From an uncultured Eubacteriales bacterium (GTDB lineage Bacteria > Bacillota > Clostridia > Lachnospirales > Bianqueaceae): a stretch of 30,037 nt of DNA. Under the pieces are notes generated by a model. The model was not told where the DNA came from. It worked only from the letters and a program-made list of their open reading frames with translations, and did not search any database. Location of the stretch: assembly GCA_902493345.1 (NCBI GenBank), contig CABUPM010000014.1, positions 1 to 30,037 of the forward strand, in the 5' to 3' direction. Of this stretch, positions 1 to 7,580 are shown piece by piece. The position numbers and the translations under genes are program-made. Position 1 is the stretch's first letter, and each line of letters starts with the position of its first letter.

Positions 1-2532
1 GTCATCCATGAGCATCCGGTTATGCTGAACCGTGCTCCTACTCTGCACCGTCTGGGTATTCAGGCGTTTGAGCCTACGCTGGTAGAAGGTAAGGCGATTC
101 GTCTGCATCCTCTGGTCTGCGCGGCGTTCAATGCGGACTTTGATGGAGACCAGATGGCTGTGCATGTTCCTCTGTCCATAGAGGCGCAGGCAGAGTGCCG
201 CTTCATGCTTCTGTCCACCAATAACCTGCTGAAGCCTTCTGATGGAGCGCCTGTGGCGGTACCGTCTCAGGATATGGTTCTGGGTATTTATTATCTGACC
301 AAGGAATCTCCGGACGAGCCGGGTGCCGGCCGTTGGTTCCAGGACAAGAATGAAGCGCTGGCAGCATATTACGAGCATGAGATTACGCTGCATACCCCGG
401 TCAAGGTTCGCCGTACAGTCGTAGTAGACGGAAAGCCTGTAACAGGCATGATCGATACGACCGCGGGCCGCATTATCCTGAATGAAAAGATTCCGCAGGA
501 TCTGGGATATGTGGAGAGAGATCCGGAGCATCCGGAGACCTATCTGCCGTATGAGATCAACTTCATTGTAGGTAAGAAGCAGCTGCAGAAGATTCTGCAC
601 AACTGCATCAATGTGCATGGTATCACGGATACGGCTACCGTATTGGATGATATCAAGGCGCTGGGCTTCAAGTATTCTACGATGGGAGCGCTGACCGTAT
701 CCGCGGCAGACGTAGTTGTTCCTCCGCAGAAGCAGGAATTGCTGAAAGCGGCCGAGGCAGAAGTAGAGAAGATTGTACGCAACTACCGCAGAGGATTCCT
801 CACGGATAAGGAGCGTCATACCCGAGTCATTCAGATCTGGACCGACGCGATCAACAAGCTGACCGATATGCTGATGCCTGCGTTGGGTGTAGATAACAAT
901 ATTTATATGATGATCGATTCCGGAGCCCGAGGCTCTAAGGACCAGCTGAAGCAGATGTCCGCAATGCGTGGACTGACAGCGACTCCGCAGGGCGATATCA
1001 TCGAGCTGCCGATCAAGTCCTGCTTCAAAGAGGGATTGGATGTTCTGGAGTACTTCATCTCCGCACATGGTACCCGTAAGGGTCTGGCGGATACGGCGCT
1101 GCGTACAGCGGACTCTGGTTATCTGACCAGACGTCTGGTAGATGTGTCCCAGGATATCATTATTCGTTCGGAAGACTGCTGTGAGCCGGGTGTAAAGCCG
1201 GAGGGCGTCTGGGTCAGCGCGTTTATGGACGGAGACGAAGTGATAGAGTCTCTGGAAGAGCGTATTACCGGACGTTGGTCGATCGATGAGATTCGTCATC
1301 CGGAGACTGACGCGGTGCTGGTAGAAGAAGATACCATCATCTCTCCCAAGCAGGCCAAGGCTGTAGTCGCGGCCGGAATCACCAAGGTTCATATCCGGAA
1401 TATGCTGAGCTGCCGTCAGAGACTGGGCGTCTGCGCTAAGTGCTATGGCGCCAACATGTCCAACGGACTGCCGGTTCGTTTGGGCGAGGCGGTCGGAATC
1501 ATTGCCGCACAGTCCATCGGTGAGCCTGGTACTCAGCTGACCATGCGTACCTTCCATACTGGCGGTGTTGCGGGCGGCGACGATATTACACAAGGTCTTC
1601 CTCGTGTACAGGAGCTGTTCGAGGCTCGTAAGCCCCGCGGACTTGCGATCATCGCAGAGTTCGGCGGAGAGGTATCCGAGAACATCACCCGTAAAAAGCG
1701 CGAGATTATCGTGACCAATCCGGAGACCAAGGAAGCCAAGACGTATATTATCCCATATGGCGCCCGTCTGAAGGTTACGGACGGACAGGTAATCGGGGCC
1801 GGCGATGAGTTGACGGAAGGTTCTGTCAATCCGCATGATATTCTGAAGATCAAGGGACTGGCTGCCGCGCAGAACTACCTGATTCAGGAAGTACAGCGCG
1901 TGTACCGTCTGCAGGGTGTTGATATCAACGATAAGCATATCGAGACGATTGTTCGTCAGATGCTGCGTCGTGTTAAGGTAGAGGAGAATGGCGATACCGA
2001 TATGCTGCCGGGTAGTCTGGTAGATTATCTGGAGTTTGAAGCCAAGAACAAAGAAGCGGAAGAGCAGGGCAAGATCCCGGCAACGGGCGAGCGTGTGCTG
2101 CTGGGTATCACCAAGGCTTCTTTGGCGACGGAATCTTTCTTGTCGGCCGCTTCCTTCCAGGAGACGACTCGTGTTCTGACCGAAGCAGCGATCAAGGGTA
2201 AGGTAGATCCGCTGGTTGGTCTGAAGGAGAACGTTATTATCGGTAAGCTGATCCCGGCCGGTACCGGCATGAATCGTTATCAGCACATTCATTTCGAAAA
2301 GAATCTGACGCAGGAAGAGCTGGAGATCCTGGCAGAGGAGGAGCGCCGCAAGGCTGAAGAAGAAGCTCGCCGCAAGGCTGAGGAAGCAGCGAAGAAGGCG
2401 CAGGAAGAGGAAGAAGAGGAAGATCTGGAGACGCTGGATCTGCTGGCGGACGACGAAGAGGAGTCCGATTCTCAGACAGATGTCAAGGATCAGGATGTTG
2501 TAGAATTCGACCTTGTTCCGGATGAAGAATAA
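1..2532 (+). CDS. rpoC: DNA-directed RNA polymerase subunit beta' (5'-truncated by window edge)
   Basis: This is the catalytic beta' subunit of RNA polymerase. The reading frame is open from base 1, so the start lies upstream and about 843 C-terminal residues are present. The active-site magnesium motif NADFDGD is at fragment residues 44-50 (bases 130-150). The C-terminal zinc site is visible as Cys in SEDCCEPG and the later CRQRLGVCAKC run. The trigger-loop/bridge region (IIAAQSIGEPGTQLTMRTFH) is intact around bases 1500-1557. The last 65 residues form a charged tail, first a Lys/Glu/Ala-rich predicted helix and then an Asp/Glu-rich end, a lineage-variable extension. The gene closes an rpoBC-type unit and is followed 10 bases later by a strong hairpin terminator. 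Identification is certain. Confidence 0.98.
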   Translation, partial: VIHEHPVMLNRAPTLHRLGIQAFEPTLVEGKAIRLHPLVCAAFNADFDGDQMAVHVPLSIEAQAECRFMLLSTNNLLKPSDGAPVAVPSQDMVLGIYYLTKESPDEPGAGRWFQDKNEALAAYYEHEITLHTPVKVRRTVVVDGKPVTGMIDTTAGRIILNEKIPQDLGYVERDPEHPETYLPYEINFIVGKKQLQKILHNCINVHGITDTATVLDDIKALGFKYSTMGALTVSAADVVVPPQKQELLKAAEAEVEKIVRNYRRGFLTDKERHTRVIQIWTDAINKLTDMLMPALGVDNNIYMMIDSGARGSKDQLKQMSAMRGLTATPQGDIIELPIKSCFKEGLDVLEYFISAHGTRKGLADTALRTADSGYLTRRLVDVSQDIIIRSEDCCEPGVKPEGVWVSAFMDGDEVIESLEERITGRWSIDEIRHPETDAVLVEEDTIISPKQAKAVVAAGITKVHIRNMLSCRQRLGVCAKCYGANMSNGLPVRLGEAVGIIAAQSIGEPGTQLTMRTFHTGGVAGGDDITQGLPRVQELFEARKPRGLAIIAEFGGEVSENITRKKREIIVTNPETKEAKTYIIPYGARLKVTDGQVIGAGDELTEGSVNPHDILKIKGLAAAQNYLIQEVQRVYRLQGVDINDKHIETIVRQMLRRVKVEENGDTDMLPGSLVDYLEFEAKNKEAEEQGKIPATGERVLLGITKASLATESFLSAASFQETTRVLTEAAIKGKVDPLVGLKENVIIGKLIPAGTGMNRYQHIHFEKNLTQEELEILAEEERRKAEEEARRKAEEAAKKAQEEEEEEDLETLDLLADDEEESDSQTDVKDQDVVEFDLVPDEE

Positions 2533-2542
2533 TAGATAAAGT

Positions 2543-2580
2543 TATGGCCGCACCTTTGGGTGCGGCCATATTCATTTTCT
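2543..2580. terminator. Terminator after rpoC, possibly bidirectional
   Basis: A perfect 12-bp stem (2543-2554 with 2559-2570) with a four-base loop is followed by a T-rich run. It lies between the convergent ends of rpoC and the ABC permease gene, whose stop codon starts 2 bases beyond the stem, so it may serve both transcripts. The T tract is stronger on the rpoC side. Confidence 0.85.
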
Positions 2581-3300
2581 CATTTGTTTCAGAAAGAGGA
2601 GAACTGCGCATAGGAGCGTGATCCCGGCATATCCCAGAACCCAGTATAGGTCGGCGGCGGAGAATGCGGCCGACGCGGAGAGGACCGCTCGCTCTAGCTT
2701 CACGGCGTGGACAAAAGGAAGAATGTTAGCAATGCTGCGGAAAGCGCCGCCCACAAGGTCCAGATCAAACCAGGCGCCGGAGAACCAGGCGCATAAGTTG
2801 GTAAGAAGGGCTCCGCAGAGGCCGCCGACCTGTTTTACGCTGAAAACGCTGCCGCACAGAAGTCCGAGCGCGATGAAAAAGAGAGAGGCTGGGATGAGCA
2901 GTGCAAGCGCGTACAGGATGCGGATGCTGGGCGTCAGGCCCAGCAGAAGAGCTGCGGCATAACAGATGACGCTTTGCAGCAGCGCGATCGGAAGACAGGG
3001 CAGAAGATAGCCCAGAATAAAGTCGGAAGCGGTCAAAGGCGTTGTATACAAACGCTCTAAAAAGGCGCTCTCACGATCTCGCGCGACCAGTGTGGCGGAA
3101 AACAGTGTCATAAAGGAGAGACCGAATACTGTGATGCCGGGCGTGAGAGTCTCAATCTCAAAAAGAGGAACGGGGATATTGGCCTGGATCGCACTCAATA
3201 ACAGAAGAAGCACCAGTGGGAAACCAAGTCCAAAGCCCAGATTCAGCGGATCGCGCAAGATTTCCTTGGCAGTACGTGAGGCAAAGAAAAGACTCTTCAT
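2572..3300 (-). CDS. ABC-2 type transporter permease
   Basis: This is a predicted integral membrane subunit of an ABC-2 type exporter, 242 residues. The chosen ATG (complement of 3298-3300) follows a strong AAAGGAGG site and shares one base with the stop codon of the upstream ATPase gene. A longer open frame upstream lies inside the ATPase gene and is rejected. The protein begins with a short cytoplasmic stretch, then a hydrophobic segment near residues 25-42, and has about six hydrophobic segments in all. The loop after the second segment (LVARDRESAFLERLYTTPL) is the usual ABC-2 family signature. Its substrate cannot be told from sequence; related pairs export antibiotics, lipids or peptides. 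It pairs with the preceding ATPase gene. Confidence 0.88.
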   Translation of the reverse strand: MKSLFFASRTAKEILRDPLNLGFGLGFPLVLLLLLSAIQANIPVPLFEIETLTPGITVFGLSFMTLFSATLVARDRESAFLERLYTTPLTASDFILGYLLPCLPIALLQSVICYAAALLLGLTPSIRILYALALLIPASLFFIALGLLCGSVFSVKQVGGLCGALLTNLCAWFSGAWFDLDLVGGAFRSIANILPFVHAVKLERAVLSASAAFSAADLYWVLGYAGITLLCAVLLFLKQMRK

Positions 3301-4025
3301 TATACCGCCTCCTTTACATAAGACAAGAAAGCTTTTTCTAATGTCGGACTGCCGGAGGCCTCTTTTAATTCCGTGGGAGAGCCGAGCGCCAGGAGACGGC
3401 CGGATTTCATGATGCCGATACGGTCCGAGAGCTCCTCGGCTTCTTCCATATAATGTGTAGTCAGAATGATGGTCACACTTCCTTTTAGAGAACGGATCGT
3501 GCTCCACAGTTCGCCGCGGGCCAGAACATCCAGTCCCAACGAGGGCTCATCCAGAAATAGAATCTTAGGGGAACCGATAAGGGCTATGGCGATACTCAAC
3601 CGCCGCATCCATCCGCCGGAGAGTTTTCCGGCTCTTTTTTTTAAGATGGATTCCAGATGAAACTGTTGCGTAAGGGTTTGAATGCGTTCGTTTTTCTGTT
3701 CCGATGAAAGTCCATAAACGCCGCACAGCAGCGACAGGTTTTCCAGAACGGTAAGATTGGGCGCGACGGCTGTTTCCTGCGGAGAGACGCCGATTTCCTG
3801 TTTGACTCCGGCCAGGTCTGTTAAAATGCTGTGTCCGTTCAGAAGGGCGTCGCCGGAAGTGGGACGGACCAGACCGCAGAGCATACGGATGGTTGTTGTT
3901 TTTCCGGCGCCGTTGACCCCTAAGAGGGCAAACAGCTCTCCGTGGGGAATACTAAGTGTAAGAGCGTCCACGGCAAGGGTGTCTTTGTATTTCTTGGTTA
4001 ATTGAAAAGTTTGAATGGCATCCAT
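3300..4025 (-). CDS. ABC transporter ATP-binding protein (DrrA/CcmA-like)
   Basis: This is the ATPase of a two-gene ABC-2 exporter, 241 residues. Walker A is GVNGAGKTT at residues 36-44. The signature motif is LSGGWMRR, with Trp where Gln or Met is more usual. Walker B is ILFLDEPSLGLD and the switch histidine is in TTHYMEEAEE. The ATG at the complement of 4023-4025 is preceded by AAGGAG at good spacing, which excludes longer open frames reaching 4145. The next gene on this strand, the permease, is translationally coupled by a one-base overlap. The pair lies in reverse between rpoC and rpsL, two genes normally neighbours in Bacillota, and has its own consensus promoter. The drug or lipid exported is unknown. 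Confidence 0.9.
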   Translation of the reverse strand: MDAIQTFQLTKKYKDTLAVDALTLSIPHGELFALLGVNGAGKTTTIRMLCGLVRPTSGDALLNGHSILTDLAGVKQEIGVSPQETAVAPNLTVLENLSLLCGVYGLSSEQKNERIQTLTQQFHLESILKKRAGKLSGGWMRRLSIAIALIGSPKILFLDEPSLGLDVLARGELWSTIRSLKGSVTIILTTHYMEEAEELSDRIGIMKSGRLLALGSPTELKEASGSPTLEKAFLSYVKEAV

Positions 4026-4047
4026 GATTTTTCTCCTTAAAAAAATA

Positions 4048-4065
4048 ATGTAGTGCAACATATGT
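4048..4065. promoter_or_regulatory. Candidate operator in the ABC transporter leader
   Basis: Just downstream of the ABC promoter are two overlapping dyads: ATGTAGTGCAACAT (4048-4061; outer ATGT/ACAT arms perfect, 10 of 14 positions symmetric) and the perfect palindrome ACATATGT (4058-4065). ATGT/ACAT arms recall PadR-type operators, though the spacing here is 6 rather than 8. No regulator gene is adjacent, so this is inference from symmetry and position. Confidence 0.35.
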
Positions 4066-4071
4066 AATTTT

Positions 4072-4099
4072 ATTATAGCATGATTTTGGAGTGTGTCAA
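4072..4099 (-). promoter_or_regulatory. Promoter of the ABC transporter pair
   Basis: On the minus strand a perfect TTGACA (complement of 4094-4099) is separated by 16 bases from a perfect TATAAT (complement of 4072-4077). It points into the ATPase gene and is back to back with the rpsL promoter, with 39 bases between their -35 boxes. Confidence 0.85.
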
Positions 4100-4138
4100 T
4101 TGCCTGCGCAAAATCTTTTAAAATGCGGGAGAAATTGC

Positions 4139-4167
4139 TTGACACAGATGGAATGCGGTGCTATACT
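4139..4167 (+). promoter_or_regulatory. Promoter of rpsL (str operon)
   Basis: TTGACA (4139-4144) and TATACT (4162-4167) are separated by 17 bases, a near-consensus housekeeping promoter. The transcript would have a leader of about 100 bases before rpsL, containing a small GTGC/GCAC hairpin at 4192-4203. Confidence 0.88.
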
Positions 4168-4275
4168 ACTATAGTATGCGAAAATTGCCTTGTGCATCTG
4201 CACAGTCATAGATTCGCAGTTTCGCTTGTTGGCTGCAACACAACAGGGTATTATTCAAACAGGAGGTGCAAATAT

Positions 4276-4686
4276 ATGCCTACTTTTAACCAGCTCGTTA
4301 GAAAAGGAAGACAGGTTAGCGTTAAGAAGTCTACCGCTCCGGCTCTGCAGAAGGGATGGAACTCTCTGAAGAAGAGCACGACCGATATTTCTTCTCCGCA
4401 GAAGCGTGGCGTTTGTACAGTAGTTAAGACTGATACGCCGAAGAAGCCGAACTCCGCTCTTCGTAAGATCGCCCGTGTTCGCCTGAGCAATGGTATCGAA
4501 GTTACCGCGTATATCCCCGGCGAAGGCCACAATCTTCAGGAGCACAGTGTTGTTCTGATCCGTGGCGGACGTGTTAAGGATATGCCTGGTGTACGTTACC
4601 ATATCGTTCGTGGTACGCTGGATACCGCAGGCGTGGCCAAGCGTAAGCAGGCCCGTTCCAAGTACGGTGCTAAGCGTCCGAAGTAA
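4276..4686 (+). CDS. rpsL: Small ribosomal subunit protein S12
   Basis: S12 sits at the decoding centre of the 30S subunit. The 136-residue protein starts at ATG 4276, nine bases after AGGAGGTG, and begins MPTFNQLVRKG as in other Bacillota. A longer open frame reaching back to 4093 crosses the promoter and is rejected. The TPKKPNSALRK block and the VKDMPGVRYH block are intact; these surround the lysines and aspartate linked to streptomycin response in other bacteria, and the residues visible here are the usual sensitive-type ones. The family insertion LQKGWNSLKKSTTDISSPQ typical of Gram-positive S12 is present. It is the first gene of the str operon. Confidence 0.98.
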   Translation: MPTFNQLVRKGRQVSVKKSTAPALQKGWNSLKKSTTDISSPQKRGVCTVVKTDTPKKPNSALRKIARVRLSNGIEVTAYIPGEGHNLQEHSVVLIRGGRVKDMPGVRYHIVRGTLDTAGVAKRKQARSKYGAKRPK

Positions 4687-4876
4687 TTTTTAATTAAGTA
4701 ACATTTTTCGAGTTTCAATACGCATGGATTGTATTTGTGCAAAGTGCGAAAGTACCGACACGTTAGTTGCAGCGCGGGAGGAACTGTGCCGGAAGCGCGA
4801 ATCACAGCGTATGTGAGTACCGATAAGCCGTATAGGCTTGCGAATTAATCCAAAACTGATTAAGGAGGGAAGAATC
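4687..4876 (+). other. rpsL-rpsG intergenic region, candidate structured leader
   Basis: This 190-base spacer is unusually long for the str operon. It has CTGTG/CACAG (4784-4788 with 4803-4807) enclosing GCGC-rich sequence, a hairpin AAGCC/GGCTT (4825-4829 with 4835-4839), and the octamer AGTACCGA twice (4751-4758 and 4816-4823). I see no good -35/-10 pair. A feedback or leader RNA for rpsG is possible but unproven. Confidence 0.35.
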
Positions 4877-5347
4877 GTGCCTAGAAAAGGACATGTATCC
4901 AAGAGAGAAGTTCTTCCGGATCCGTTGTACAACAGCAAGGTTGTAACCAAGCTGATCAACAACATCATGCTGGACGGTAAGAAGGGCGTAGCCCAGAAGA
5001 TCGTTTACGGTGCATTTAACCGTGTGGCAGAGAAGACCGGTAAGGACGCAATGGAAGTATTTGAGACGGCGTTGAATAATATTATGCCGGCTCTGGAAGT
5101 TAAGGCAAGACGAGTAGGTGGTGCGACCTACCAGGTACCGATGGAAGTTCGTCCGGAACGCCGTCAGACCCTGGGACTGCGCTGGCTGACCACTTATTCC
5201 CGTAACCGCAGCGAGAAGACCATGGAAGAGCGCCTGGCCAATGAGATCATGGACGCTGCCAACAACAGCGGTTCCGCTGTAAAGAAGAGAGAAGATACGC
5301 ATAAGATGGCTGAGGCCAACAGAGCGTTCGCTCACTTCCGTTTCTAA
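4877..5347 (+). CDS. rpsG: Small ribosomal subunit protein S7
   Basis: S7 is the primary binder of the 3' major domain of 16S rRNA and nucleates the 30S head. The start is GTG at 4877, chosen because AAGGAGGG lies at 4862-4869 and the product then begins MPRKGHVSKREVLPD and is 156 residues, the family length. An ATG-initiated frame at 4838 would add a non-homologous N-terminus. Conserved blocks include NNIMLDGKK, the VGGATYQVP block and LRWLTTYSRNR. It lies between rpsL and fusA, with only 20 bases to fusA. Confidence 0.97.
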   Translation: MPRKGHVSKREVLPDPLYNSKVVTKLINNIMLDGKKGVAQKIVYGAFNRVAEKTGKDAMEVFETALNNIMPALEVKARRVGGATYQVPMEVRPERRQTLGLRWLTTYSRNRSEKTMEERLANEIMDAANNSGSAVKKREDTHKMAEANRAFAHFRF

Positions 5348-5367
5348 GTTGACAGGAGGAAATAATT

Positions 5368-7452
5368 TTGGCAAGAGAATATTCGTTGGAGAATACCAGA
5401 AATATTGGTATTATGGCTCATATCGATGCGGGTAAGACAACTCTGACCGAGCGTATCCTCTTTTATACCGGAAAGACGCATAAGATCGGTGATACCCATG
5501 AGGGTACCGCGCAGATGGACTGGATGGAGCAGGAGCAGGAGAGAGGTATCACGATTACCTCTGCTGCTACGACTTGCTTCTGGAAGGGAAATCGTATCAA
5601 TATTATCGATACTCCGGGACATGTAGACTTTACCGTTGAGGTAGAGCGTTCTCTGCGTGTACTGGACGGCGCGATCGGCGTTTTCTGTGCTAAGGGTGGT
5701 GTTGAGCCTCAGTCTGAGACCGTATGGCGTCAGGCAGACGAGTACCATGTACCGAGAATGGCGTTCGTAAACAAGATGGACATCATGGGCGCGGATTTCT
5801 ACAACGCTGTCAGCATGATGAAGGAGCGTCTGGGTGCCAATGCGGTGCCGATCCAGCTTCCGATTGGCAAAGAGGACGATTTCAAGGGCGTTATCGACCT
5901 GATGAATATGAAAGCCTACATCTATAATGATGATAAGGGCACAGATATTTCCGAGACCGAGATTCCGGAGGATATGAAGGATCAGGCTGAGGAATATCAC
6001 AACAATATGGTAGAGTCCATTTGTGAGACCGATGACGATCTGATGATGGCATACCTGGAAGGTGAAGAAATTACGATTGAACAGCTGCAGAAGGCGATGC
6101 GTGCTGCGGTTTGTGCGACCAAGATGATTCCGGTACTGTGCGGTACCGCATATCGTAACAAGGGTGTTCAGAAGCTGCTGGATGCAGTTGTTGCATACAT
6201 GCCGGCTCCGACCGATGTTCCTTCTATTAAGGGAACGCTGCCGGACGGCGAGACGGAAGAGTTCCGTCATTCTTCTGACACAGAGCCTTTCGCTGCACTG
6301 GCGTTTAAGATCATGGTTGACCCGTTTGTGGGTAAGCTGGCATTCTTCCGGGTATATTCCGGTGTAGCCAATGCAGGTTCTTATGTACTGAATTCCGTTA
6401 AGGGCAAGAAGGAGCGTCTGGGACGTATCCTGCAGATGCACGCGAATAAGCGTCAGGATCTGGATACTGTATACGCCGGTGATATCGCGGCTGCCGTTGG
6501 ACTGAAGTTCACGACGACCGGTGATACCCTGTGTGATGAGCAGCATCCGATCGTGCTGGAGTCCATGGTGTTCCCGGAGCCCGTTATCTCTGTTGCTATC
6601 GAGCCCAAGACCAAGGCTGGTCAGGAGAAGATGGGTATCGCGCTGGCGAAGCTGGCAGAAGAAGACCCGACCTTCCGTACTTACACCAACCAGGAGACTG
6701 GTCAGACCATCATCGCCGGTATGGGTGAGCTGCACCTGGAGATTATTGTTGACCGTCTGATGCGTGAGTTCAAGGTAGAGGCCAATGTAGGCGCACCGCA
6801 GGTAGCCTATAAGGAAGCTCTGTCTAAGGAAGTCGACGTGGAAGGCAAGTTCGTCCGTCAGTCTGGTGGACGTGGTCAGTATGGTCATTGTAAGGTTCGC
6901 TTCTATCCGACCGACCCCAATGGCGAGAAGCTGTACGAGTTCGTCAACGCGATCGTCGGCGGTGCGATTCCGAAGGAGTATATCCCTGCGGTAGACGCTG
7001 GTATCCAGGAAGCAATGCAGAGCGGTGCTCTGGCAGGCTATCCGGTTCTGGGTGTTCGCGCAGAGTGCTACGACGGATCCTATCATGAAGTAGACTCCTC
7101 TGAAATGGCGTTCAAGATCGCTGGTTCCATGGCTTTCAAGGAGGCTATGCGTAAGGGCGGTTCCACGCTTCTGGAGCCTATGATGAAGGTAGACGTTACG
7201 GTTCCGGAGGAGTACATGGGCGATATCATCGGCGACATCAACTCCCGCCGCGGCCGTATTGAGGGTATGGATTCCAGAAACGGAGCATCCATCGTACACG
7301 GTTTCGTACCGCTGGGCGAGATGTTCGGTTATGCGACCGACCTGCGTTCCAAGACACAGGGCCGTGGTGTTTACACCATGCAGTTCCATTGCTATGAGCC
7401 TGTACCGAAGAGCATTCAGGAAAAGGTACTGGACAGCAAGGGCAAGCAGTAA
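5368..7452 (+). CDS. fusA: Elongation factor G
   Basis: EF-G is the GTPase that drives ribosomal translocation and, with ribosome recycling factor, subunit splitting. The 694-residue product starts at TTG 5368, eight bases after AGGAGG; there is no nearby ATG in frame that would keep the conserved N-terminus AREYSLENTRNIGIMAHIDAGKTT. GTPase motifs are G1 AHIDAGKTT (residues 17-25), switch II DTPGHVDF and NKMD. Domain IV carries QSGGRGQYGHCKV. Length and domain order match full-length bacterial EF-G. It is the third gene of the str operon. A long open frame antisense to it is a codon-bias shadow. Confidence 0.98.
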   Translation: MAREYSLENTRNIGIMAHIDAGKTTLTERILFYTGKTHKIGDTHEGTAQMDWMEQEQERGITITSAATTCFWKGNRINIIDTPGHVDFTVEVERSLRVLDGAIGVFCAKGGVEPQSETVWRQADEYHVPRMAFVNKMDIMGADFYNAVSMMKERLGANAVPIQLPIGKEDDFKGVIDLMNMKAYIYNDDKGTDISETEIPEDMKDQAEEYHNNMVESICETDDDLMMAYLEGEEITIEQLQKAMRAAVCATKMIPVLCGTAYRNKGVQKLLDAVVAYMPAPTDVPSIKGTLPDGETEEFRHSSDTEPFAALAFKIMVDPFVGKLAFFRVYSGVANAGSYVLNSVKGKKERLGRILQMHANKRQDLDTVYAGDIAAAVGLKFTTTGDTLCDEQHPIVLESMVFPEPVISVAIEPKTKAGQEKMGIALAKLAEEDPTFRTYTNQETGQTIIAGMGELHLEIIVDRLMREFKVEANVGAPQVAYKEALSKEVDVEGKFVRQSGGRGQYGHCKVRFYPTDPNGEKLYEFVNAIVGGAIPKEYIPAVDAGIQEAMQSGALAGYPVLGVRAECYDGSYHEVDSSEMAFKIAGSMAFKEAMRKGGSTLLEPMMKVDVTVPEEYMGDIIGDINSRRGRIEGMDSRNGASIVHGFVPLGEMFGYATDLRSKTQGRGVYTMQFHCYEPVPKSIQEKVLDSKGKQ

Positions 7453-7465
7453 GAAAAATTGTATA

Positions 7466-7538
7466 ATAGCGGGACCCTTTCAGAAATTCTTCGTGAATTT
7501 TTGAAAAGGGTCTTGCAAAAAACGCCTAAACCCGCTAT
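7466..7538. repeat. Nested inverted repeats between fusA and tuf
   Basis: A 17-bp stem with one bulged A and one G-U pair joins 7473-7489 to 7495-7512 around a five-base loop. An outer pair ATAGCGGG/CCCGCTAT (7466-7473 with 7531-7538) surrounds it and reaches into the tuf -10 box. The hairpin is not followed by a T tract but directly by the tuf -35 box. It may be an attenuator, a processing site or a weak terminator. Confidence 0.6.
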
Positions 7539-7541
7539 AAT
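7513..7541 (+). promoter_or_regulatory. Promoter of tuf
   Basis: TTGCAA (7513-7518) and a perfect TATAAT (7536-7541) are separated by 17 bases, directly after the 3' arm of the fusA-tuf hairpin. It gives tuf its own transcript in addition to any read-through from fusA. Confidence 0.85.
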
Positions 7542-7580
7542 AGCAACAGGCGTATAAAAAATAATTAGGAGGATTCAAAA

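Noticed and set aside
4093..4275. N-terminal extension of rpsL back to 4093
   Set aside because: It crosses the rpsL promoter and leader. The S12 family starts at MPTFNQLV and the ribosome binding site supports 4276.
4838..4876. ATG start for rpsG at 4838
   Set aside because: It would add 13 non-homologous residues. GTG 4877 follows a perfect ribosome binding site and gives the family length.
5344..7389. 681-codon open frame antisense to fusA
   Set aside because: It is a mirror of biased codons in a highly expressed gene. The product is low-complexity in character, matches no family, and lacks a ribosome binding site in context.
7462..7467. TATAAT at 7462-7467 as an additional tuf promoter
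   Set aside because: No acceptable -35 hexamer lies 15-19 bases upstream, and the long hairpin would follow immediately.
7473..7512. Conventional terminator of fusA
   Set aside because: The stem is strong but is followed by TTGCAAAAAA rather than a T tract, so it was listed as an inverted repeat instead.
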